Below, piece by piece: positions 5,778 through 12,347 of a stretch of 12,347 bases of DNA (position 1 is the first letter of the stretch; each line of letters opens with the position of its first letter). A program made the position numbers and the translations under genes. Under the pieces are notes generated by a model. It did no database searches, was not told the DNA's origin, and was given only the letters and a program-made list of their open reading frames with translations. This DNA is from Bacteroidales bacterium (GTDB taxonomy: Bacteria; Bacteroidota; Bacteroidia; Bacteroidales; UBA12077). The DNA is taken from positions 1 to 12,347 of the forward strand of contig JAUVUS010000024.1 in the NCBI GenBank assembly GCA_030600865.1. Reading direction: 5' to 3'.

Positions 5778-6893
5778 TTAATCGGCTTTATTTATTTTAA
5801 TGCTACCTTCTGATTCTATAGTAAATAAGCTATGTGGAATATTGATTTCTTTCAACATGGTTTCAAGCCTGTCCTGACTGGTATCGGTAATAAATATCTG
5901 ACCAAAATGATTTTCAGCAACCAGTTCTATAATTTGACGAACCCTATTTCTATCAAATTTGTCAAATACATCATCTAATAACAAAATAGGTTTTAAACCA
6001 CTAATTTGTTTAATAAAATCAAATTGAGCCATTTTTAATGAAACCAGGTAAGTTTTTTGTTGCCCTTGAGAACCGGCTTTTTTAATAGGATATTTTTCAA
6101 GTGTTAATATAAGATCATCTTTATGTATACCAACTGTTGTGTGTTGCACAATGCGGTCTTTTTCAATAGCATTTTTAATAATCTGTCTAAATTCACCTTC
6201 GTAAAGTTGTGAATCATAAACAAGTTGTACTTGTTCATTATTACCTGAAATACGTGAATAATAATCCTGAAAAATAGGGATTAGTTCTTCAACAAATTTA
6301 ACACGTTCAGAATGTATCTTCTCTCCTAAAACTATCAATTGTTCATCCCAGATATCAATACTATCTTCATCGAAAGTTCTGCTTTGATAAAAATCTTTAA
6401 GTAATTTATTTCGCTGAACCAATGCCCTGTTATAGCGTATTAAATTATCGAGATACTCTTTATTATACTGTGAAATAACACTATCCATAAACTTTCGACG
6501 TTCATCGCTACCTTCCAGAATTAAACTATTATCAAGAGGAGAAATCATAACAACAGGCAATAAGCCAATATGATCAGAAAGTTTTTGATATTCTTTTTTA
6601 TTTCGTTTAAACTGTTTTTTCTTATTCTTTTTTAAACCACAATAAATATTCTCGTGTTTATCTTTCAACAAATAATCACCTTGGATAACAAAAAACTCTT
6701 CATCGTATTTTACATCCTGACTATCTATAGGATTAAGATAACTTTTACACATCGATAAATAATAAATAGCATCTAACAAGTTTGTTTTTCCAGCTCCATT
6801 TTGTCCAATAAAACAATTTATTTTTGGAGAAAAACTTATCTCTGTTTGACCATAGTTTTTAAAATTTATCAATGATAATTTCTGCAGGTACAT
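5778..6893 (-). CDS. recF: DNA replication and repair protein RecF
   Basis: 371 residues, normal for RecF. It starts with MYLQKLSLINFKNY, the standard SMC/RecF N-terminus. The Walker A motif GQNGAGKT is at 30-37, the ABC signature GSQGQQKT at 274-281, and Walker B ILLLDD at 303-308 followed by the D-loop region DKFDRNR. RecF is a cytoplasmic ABC-type ATPase that, with RecO and RecR, loads RecA at single-strand gaps. The N-terminal ATPase lobe and the helical arm (about 120-240, including ERRKFMDSVISQY) are complete and no key residue is missing. It is first of a two-gene unit with the dciA-like gene and diverges from the TPR gene across 167 bases. CAAAGATT at 6915-6922 is a 7-of-8 match to a minus-strand -7 element, too weak to list. 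Confidence 0.96.
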   Translation of the reverse strand: MYLQKLSLINFKNYGQTEISFSPKINCFIGQNGAGKTNLLDAIYYLSMCKSYLNPIDSQDVKYDEEFFVIQGDYLLKDKHENIYCGLKKNKKKQFKRNKKEYQKLSDHIGLLPVVMISPLDNSLILEGSDERRKFMDSVISQYNKEYLDNLIRYNRALVQRNKLLKDFYQSRTFDEDSIDIWDEQLIVLGEKIHSERVKFVEELIPIFQDYYSRISGNNEQVQLVYDSQLYEGEFRQIIKNAIEKDRIVQHTTVGIHKDDLILTLEKYPIKKAGSQGQQKTYLVSLKMAQFDFIKQISGLKPILLLDDVFDKFDRNRVRQIIELVAENHFGQIFITDTSQDRLETMLKEINIPHSLFTIESEGSIKINKAD

Positions 6894-7008
6894 CTTAGTT
6901 TACGTATTATTATACAAAGATTCTTAATATTCTATTAAATTAAAAACGATCATATCAATAAATATCAATTTTTATAAACAAAATATTTTAAAAATTACTC
7001 AAAAGAAT

Positions 7009-7016
7009 TACATTTG
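7009..7016 (+). promoter_or_regulatory. -7 promoter element for the TPR gene
   Basis: TACATTTG matches TANNTTTG and lies 44 bases before the ATG at 7061. No -33 element is evident in the AT-rich DNA upstream. Confidence 0.5.
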
Positions 7017-7060
7017 CGATTCAAATGTTTTAAGCATAATATTTTAATAATATATTAACG

Positions 7061-7663
7061 ATGAGTAGTAAAAAGAAAGAAACACATCAAGATCAGTTTG
7101 AGTCTGTTGAGAATGCTTTAAGTAAAACAGAGCAGTACATTGAGGAAAATCAGAAAAGTTTAACAATTATTGTATTAGCTATAATAATAATTGTTGGTGG
7201 ATATTTAGGGTACAAACGCTTTGTGATGGCACCAAAAGAGAATGAAGCAAAATCACAAATTTGGATGGCCGAACAATATTTCGCTCGTGATTCATTCAAT
7301 CTAGCTTTAAATGGTGATGGTAACTATCTTGGTTTTCTTGATATAATCGAGGAATATAGTATAACAAAATCTGCAAACTTAGCTTACTATTACAGTGGCA
7401 TTAGTTACTTACATTTAGGTCAATACGAAAATGCTATTGAGTATCTAAAGCAGTTTGAGTCAGATGATAAAATGATTGCTCCTGTTGCTTTTGGAGCTAT
7501 TGGAGACGCCTACATAGAACTTGATAATACTGGTGATGCTTTGATATTTTATAATAAAGCAGTAAATACATCTGATAATAATTTTACAACACCAATATTT
7601 CTAATGAAAGTTGCTTTTGTACACAAACAAAATGGATTACAAAAAAGCATTAGAAACCTATAA
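7061..7663 (+). CDS. Membrane-anchored TPR protein, apparently frameshifted near its C-terminus
   Basis: The uninterrupted frame gives 200 residues. A charged cytoplasmic N-terminus (1-33) precedes one transmembrane helix (about 34-50, SLTIIVLAIIIIVGGYLGY). A periplasmic part follows, with TPR-like repeats at about 104-133 (ANLAYYYSGISYLHLGQYENAIEYL) and 141-170 (APVAFGAIGDAYIELDNTGDALIFY), then the start of a third (FLMKVAFVHKQNG). This topology resembles YfgM-type (TPR_21) proteins, which assist at the Sec translocon; that role is only suggested. The third repeat breaks off at residue 191 into LQKSIRNL. Its natural continuation, DYKKALETYKRIEKDF, is in the +1 frame and ends at 7751. Either the gene is damaged or the sequence carries an indel at 7631-7637. 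It is divergent from recF and upstream of ribH. Confidence 0.8.
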   Translation: MSSKKKETHQDQFESVENALSKTEQYIEENQKSLTIIVLAIIIIVGGYLGYKRFVMAPKENEAKSQIWMAEQYFARDSFNLALNGDGNYLGFLDIIEEYSITKSANLAYYYSGISYLHLGQYENAIEYLKQFESDDKMIAPVAFGAIGDAYIELDNTGDALIFYNKAVNTSDNNFTTPIFLMKVAFVHKQNGLQKSIRNL

Positions 7664-7751
7664 AAGAATCGAAAAAGATTTTCCAAACACATCGGAAGGT
7701 CGTCAGGTTTCAAAATATATGGCTCAAGTTGAAATATTAATACAGGAATAA
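7632..7751 (+). pseudogene. Displaced C-terminal segment of the TPR gene (+1 frame)
   Basis: Read from an ATG at 7632-7634, this frame gives 39 residues beginning MDYKKALETYKRIEKDFPNT and ending VEILIQE before TAA at 7749-7751. DYKKALETYKRI completes the third TPR of the upstream frame, with the Gly of ...QNG in the conserved place before DY. It is very unlikely to be a separate gene. A 1-base gain or 2-base loss at AATGGAT explains it; the nearby A6 run (7640-7646) is a less good site because correcting there removes one residue from the repeat. Confidence 0.75.
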
Positions 7752-7770
7752 GAATTATATTTATTAGTAA

Positions 7771-7794
7771 AAAACCACCCAAGAAAGTGGCTTT
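7771..7794 (+). terminator. Weak terminator-like hairpin after the TPR gene
   Basis: AAA-A-CCAC pairs with GTGG-C-TTT (one A-C mismatch) across an 8-base loop, 20 bases after the displaced TPR stop codon. The T-run after it is short, so termination would be inefficient on this strand. Confidence 0.35.
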
Positions 7795-7832
7795 GAATTG
7801 CACCCATTGGGCGCTTTATTAATAGTAATCAA

Positions 7833-7937
7833 GGAATGATGGAACAATGGAAATTTGGAAAAATTGTTACTTTCAAAGACTCGAATAAGGATCAATTCCA
7901 ACAATCCAACAATCCAATATTCCAACATTCCAATAAT
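7833..7937. repeat. Octamer-phased inverted repeat (GGAA / CCAAnAnT), copy 2
   Basis: Left arm: GG at 7833, 7841, 7849 and 7857 (GGAATGAT, GGAACAAT, GGAAATTT, GGAA). Right arm: five units from 7898 to 7937 (CCAACAAT twice, CCAATATT, CCAACATT, CCAATAAT). Each arm has a strict 8-bp period and the arms are imperfect inverted copies around a 37-base centre. The centre is unrelated to that of copy 1. Confidence 0.8.
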
Positions 7938-7966
7938 ATTTATCATGTATAACAAAAAAAGAACAT

Positions 7967-7989
7967 AACCACCATCAAAGAAGGTGGAT
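7967..7989 (+). other. CCACC/GGTGG hairpin
   Basis: CCACC (7969-7973) pairs with GGTGG (7983-7987) across a 9-base loop, with AT-rich flanks. It resembles the hairpin at 7771-7794, on the other side of the octamer repeat. No T-run long enough for a terminator follows. Confidence 0.4.
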
Positions 7990-8003
7990 TTAAAATTTAA
8001 ATT

Positions 8004-8030
8004 AAAATCCTGATTTATCAGGATTTTTTT
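8004..8030 (+). terminator. Intrinsic terminator upstream of ribH
   Basis: AAAATCCTGA (8004-8013), loop TTTA and TCAGGATTTT (8018-8027) form a perfect 10-bp stem that runs into seven Ts (8024-8030). It should end read-through from the TPR gene just before the ribH promoter. Confidence 0.8.
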
Positions 8031-8042
8031 ATTTGTATAACT

Positions 8043-8050
8043 TAACTTTG
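8043..8050 (+). promoter_or_regulatory. -7 promoter element for ribH
   Basis: TAACTTTG matches TANNTTTG, lies 12 bases after the terminator and 24 bases before the ATG at 8075. ribH therefore appears to be its own transcription unit. No FMN riboswitch-like structure fits in the short leader. Confidence 0.6.
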
Positions 8051-8074
8051 ATAAAATTTATAATATCATAGATC

Positions 8075-8578
8075 ATGGCAACTAATCTAAAAAACTTATC
8101 CGACTACGATATAAAATCGGTGCCATCAGCAAGCGAAATGAAATTTGGTATAGTAACTGCTGAATGGAACAGAGAAATTACTGATGCATTACTAAAAGGA
8201 GCTTTTGAAACATTACTTAAGCATGGAGCTAAAGAAGAAAACATATTAAAGAAATATGTTCCAGGTAGTATTGAACTTACGTTGGGGGCTCAATTTATGG
8301 CAGAATACTCTGACCTGGATGCTATTATTTGTTTAGGTTGCGTTATTCAAGGCGAAACCCGCCATTTTGATTTTGTTTGCCAAAGTGTAACACATGGTAT
8401 TACTGAATTAAATATGAATTATAATATTCCGTTTATTTTTGGTGTTTTAACAACCGATAACCAACAGCAAGCTATGGATCGTGCAGGCGGCAAACATGGA
8501 AATAAAGGTGATGAAGCTGCAATAACAGCAATAAAAATGGCCCAGTTACAACTGGAAATGGAACAAATGGAAGAATAA
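8075..8578 (+). CDS. ribH: 6,7-dimethyl-8-ribityllumazine synthase
   Basis: 167 residues, slightly longer than the roughly 155 of many homologues because of about 20 extra N-terminal residues before [11 protein letters not shown]. It condenses 5-amino-6-ribitylaminouracil with 3,4-dihydroxy-2-butanone 4-phosphate, the penultimate step of riboflavin synthesis, in the cytoplasm. Active-site parts seen: Trp31-Asn32 of the AEWN motif, [12 protein letters not shown] (62-73), [14 protein letters not shown] (88-101) with the catalytic His97, IFGVLTTDN, and [12 protein letters not shown] with Arg136 and His141, which contact phosphate and substrate. The chain is intact and the C-terminus is a Glu/Met-rich helix. 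It has its own promoter word and ends at a bidirectional terminator shared with yidC. No other rib genes are nearby. Confidence 0.96.
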   Translation: MATNLKNLSDYDIKSVPSASEMKFGIVTAEWNREITDALLKGAFETLLKHGAKEENILKKYVPGSIELTLGAQFMAEYSDLDAIICLGCVIQGETRHFDFVCQSVTHGITELNMNYNIPFIFGVLTTDNQQQAMDRAGGKHGNKGDEAAITAIKMAQLQLEMEQMEE

Positions 8579-8599
8579 AATATACAATATCATTCAAAC

Positions 8600-8644
8600 A
8601 AAAAAAGGCTGTTGAAAAAGTAAATTTCAACAGCCTCTTTTTTT
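8600..8644. terminator. Bidirectional intrinsic terminator between ribH and yidC
   Basis: AGGCTGTTGAAA (8606-8617) and TTTCAACAGCCT (8625-8636) form a perfect 12-bp stem around a 7-base loop. Seven As (8600-8606) precede it and seven Ts (8638-8644) follow, so it can stop transcription from ribH on the plus strand and from yidC on the minus strand. Confidence 0.88.
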
Positions 8645-8655
8645 ATAAATCAAAA

Positions 8656-10503
8656 TTATTTTTTTGGCGGTTTATAACCTTTTTGTTTTGCAGCCGCTTC
8701 CAGCCGTTCTTGCCATTTTGATTTTTTAACTGTCTTTTTCTTGCTTTCGTGTAGTTTTTTCAAAATTGCTTCATCATCAACAAAACGTCTTATAAATACA
8801 GTCTGACCTAATGTTATTACATTAGATAAGAAGTAATAATAGCTTAATCCTGCAGAGTAATTATTAAAGAAAACCAACATCATCACAGGCATCATATAGG
8901 TCATCATAAATTTCATGCCCGGCATTTGCTGGTTTGTATCATTCATTTGACCCGTATTTAGTCTCGATGAAAAAATTAAGGCTACAGCCATTAAAATGGT
9001 AAATAAACTGATATGATCGCCATAGGCAGGAATTGTAAATGGCAAATCTAATATTGAATCATAAGACGATAAATCATCAGCCCACAGGAATGCTTTCTGT
9101 CTTAATTCGAATGATGTAGGAAAAAACTTGAACATAGCAAATAAAATAGGCATCTGTATTAACATTGGAATACAACCTCCCATTGGGCTTACTCCAACTT
9201 TCTTATACATAGCCATAGTAGCTTGCTGCTTTTTCATAGAATCTTCTTTCTTCGGAAACTTCTTACTTATCTCATCAATTTCCGGTTTAAGAACACGCAT
9301 TTTAGCTGTTGACAAGTAAGACTTATATGTTAGAGGGAATAATACTACCTTAATAAGTATTGTTAGTATTAATATTATTAAACCATAATTTGAAATAAAG
9401 TTATCAAGAAAATTAAATACAGGTATTACTGCAAATCGGTTTACCCATCCAAAAATCCCCCATCCAAGCGGAATAATTTGTTCAAATCCAAGATCCTGTT
9501 TCTTTAAAGTTGTATAATGATTTGGGCCAAAATAAAAAGATAATGGAACCGTCGACTTTGCATTATATTCAAATGGTATCCCGATTGTTGATTCAAAATA
9601 TTTCAGGTACTTATCTGAATTCTCAATATTTGTAAATTCAATAATTGCGTTAGAAAAATAATTATCAGCCACTAAAATTGAAGAAAAGAACTGCTGTTGA
9701 AATGATATCCATCTCAGTTTCGTGTTTAGCTCTTCCCTGTTTTCATCTTTACTTCTAGAGCTTAAGGTTTTTACTTCGTCCTGGTAATATTTATAACCAA
9801 GGGTAGTATACATATTTTCATTTTTAGCCCCTTTTTCTTGTTGTGGTGAATATAATGCCCACTTTAAGTCGATAACATTTATGTTACTTGCAATAACTTC
9901 GTTTATTCCAACAAAGTTTATGTCAAAATCGACCATGTAACTTTCAGGATTCAAAGTATAAACATATTCAATATACCTGTTATCACCGGCAAATAATCGC
10001 ATTTTGACCGAGTTTTTTGATACCCCAGAAGGCACAAAAAACAAGTCATTTGTAATAATACTTCGGTTTTCTGAAAAGAAATTCAGTCCAAAAACTGTTG
10101 AGTCGCCATCAAATAATGTAAGAGCCTTTTGTGAATAAGTTTTATGCTCTTTTAACTCGACAGAATATATTCTACCTCCCTTATTACTGATTTTTATTTT
10201 TAATAGTTCATTTTCAAGTACTGTAAATTCTTGTTTGCCTTCTGCAGATTCAGCAAAACTACCATACATACTTTTCAACTGGCTTTCATCAACAGAAGCT
10301 TCAGTTGCAACTTCAATTTGCGTGTTTTGAATTTGCGTAGCTTGTACTTTTTCCTGTTGAATTATTTGTTGTTGATGAACGTGCTTTAATGAATCTCTTT
10401 TATGTTTTGCAGCTTCCTCTTCTTTAGATGGTTTATTCAAAGTTGTCCAAAGAATTAAAATACCTGCAATTATAATGATTCCAATAATCGAATTCCTATC
10501 CAT
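8656..10503 (-). CDS. yidC: Membrane protein insertase YidC
   Basis: 615 residues, normal for Bacteroidota YidC. The first transmembrane helix is residues about 5-21. A Gln-rich linker (about 25-60) leads to the large periplasmic P1 domain (about 80-345). The conserved insertase core is about 350-572: a helix LIILILTILIKVVLFPLT, the cytoplasmic hairpin KMRVLKPEIDEISKKFPKKEDS, GVSPMGGCIPMLIQMPILFAMFKF, and later helices ending in YYFLSNVITLGQTVF. Lys385 occupies the place of the groove arginine (Arg366 of E. coli YidC). The C-terminus is a basic tail of about 35 residues, which may contact the ribosome. YidC inserts and folds inner-membrane proteins with or without SecYEG. It lies 72 bases after pyrG on the same strand and ends at a strong shared terminator. 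The short leader carries a 9-bp direct repeat but no promoter word. Confidence 0.96.
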   Translation of the reverse strand: MDRNSIIGIIIIAGILILWTTLNKPSKEEEAAKHKRDSLKHVHQQQIIQQEKVQATQIQNTQIEVATEASVDESQLKSMYGSFAESAEGKQEFTVLENELLKIKISNKGGRIYSVELKEHKTYSQKALTLFDGDSTVFGLNFFSENRSIITNDLFFVPSGVSKNSVKMRLFAGDNRYIEYVYTLNPESYMVDFDINFVGINEVIASNINVIDLKWALYSPQQEKGAKNENMYTTLGYKYYQDEVKTLSSRSKDENREELNTKLRWISFQQQFFSSILVADNYFSNAIIEFTNIENSDKYLKYFESTIGIPFEYNAKSTVPLSFYFGPNHYTTLKKQDLGFEQIIPLGWGIFGWVNRFAVIPVFNFLDNFISNYGLIILILTILIKVVLFPLTYKSYLSTAKMRVLKPEIDEISKKFPKKEDSMKKQQATMAMYKKVGVSPMGGCIPMLIQMPILFAMFKFFPTSFELRQKAFLWADDLSSYDSILDLPFTIPAYGDHISLFTILMAVALIFSSRLNTGQMNDTNQQMPGMKFMMTYMMPVMMLVFFNNYSAGLSYYYFLSNVITLGQTVFIRRFVDDEAILKKLHESKKKTVKKSKWQERLEAAAKQKGYKPPKK

Positions 10504-10575
10504 TTTATTCTTTCTCTTTTAATTTTTTATTAAGCATATTAAGCAAATTAGCTTACTTTCATATTAAATTTTTAA

Positions 10576-12347
<1,772 letters not shown>

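Larger units (their letters stand above)
7752..8074. other. TPR-ribH intergenic region with hairpins and an octamer repeat
   Basis: These 323 bases hold, in order: a CCAC/GTGG hairpin (7771-7794); a second small hairpin GC-A-CCC/GGG-C-GC with an A-C mismatch (7800-7814); the octamer inverted repeat (7833-7937); a CCACC/GGTGG hairpin (7969-7987); a strong terminator (8004-8030); and the ribH promoter word (8043-8050). No gene is seen. Confidence 0.6.

Noticed and set aside
7640..7646. A6-G run as a programmed -1 frameshift site in the TPR gene
   Set aside because: The continuation is in the +1 frame, the zero-frame phase is not X XXY YYZ, and repair there would shorten the TPR by a residue compared with repair at AATGGAT.
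7549..7955. Minus-strand open frames across the TPR-ribH gap (7549-7803 and 7764-7955)
   Set aside because: They run through the TPR coding region, hairpins and the octamer repeat, and the translations carry the repeat's composition with no domain.
8050..8075. FMN riboswitch upstream of ribH
   Set aside because: Only about 25 bases separate the promoter word from the start codon, and the preceding hairpin is a simple terminator; there is no room for the aptamer.
9128..9319. Plus-strand open frames inside yidC and pyrG (also 10618-10875, 10883-11104, 11607-11798, 11776-11961)
   Set aside because: They are antisense to full-length, well-conserved genes and show no family resemblance.

Overview
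The window looks like ordinary chromosome of an AT-rich member of the Bacteroidota, probably near Bacteroidales/Marinilabiliales. The support is indirect but consistent. Several gene starts are preceded by the Bacteroidota -7 promoter word TANNTTTG. There is a GldI-type FKBP lipoprotein and a lumenal-domain YidC of Bacteroidota type. The gene neighbourhoods nrnA-gldI-FKBP next to ndk, dciA-recF next to a TPR gene and ribH, and pyrG-yidC are all typical of the phylum.

Layout. 1-596 (-) is the N-terminal part of a secreted surface or tail-fibre-like protein. 912-1871 (+) encodes a secreted protein of YD-like repeats. 1872-2233 is a repeat-rich convergent gap. 2234-4712 (-) is an operon of a DHH-family NrnA-like phosphoesterase, a GldI-like FKBP lipoprotein and a two-domain FKBP lipoprotein. 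4991/5024-5443 (+) is ndk. 5476-6893 (-) is recF followed by a DUF721/DciA-like gene. 7061-7751 (+) is a membrane-anchored TPR protein whose frame is broken near its end, and 8075-8578 (+) is ribH. 8656-12180 (-) carries pyrG then yidC. 12216-12347 (-) is the C-terminal end of an unrecognised coiled-coil-like protein.

The genes cover housekeeping jobs: nucleotide supply (ndk, pyrG), riboflavin synthesis (ribH), replication and repair (recF, dciA-like), RNA/nucleotide turnover (nrnA-like), and envelope biogenesis (yidC, the FKBP lipoproteins, the TPR protein). I saw no CRISPR array, tRNA, rRNA, toxin-antitoxin pair, phage or defence system.

The unusual content is between genes. At 1872-2068 there is a 181-bp element with about 21-bp imperfect terminal inverted repeats, directly flanked by an 8-bp direct repeat (CGTTAGTT). 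It therefore looks like a non-autonomous MITE, and a second, GC-rich palindrome of about 40 bp appears to be inserted in its left arm. Two further elements (4873-4950 and 7833-7937) are inverted arrays in which GGA and TCC words recur exactly every 8 bp. Two short heptamer arrays (2189-2230 and 5446-5473) fill convergent gaps right beside stop codons. Together these suggest active turnover of small repeats in the intergenic DNA. All family and dispersal claims need a genome search, which I could not run.
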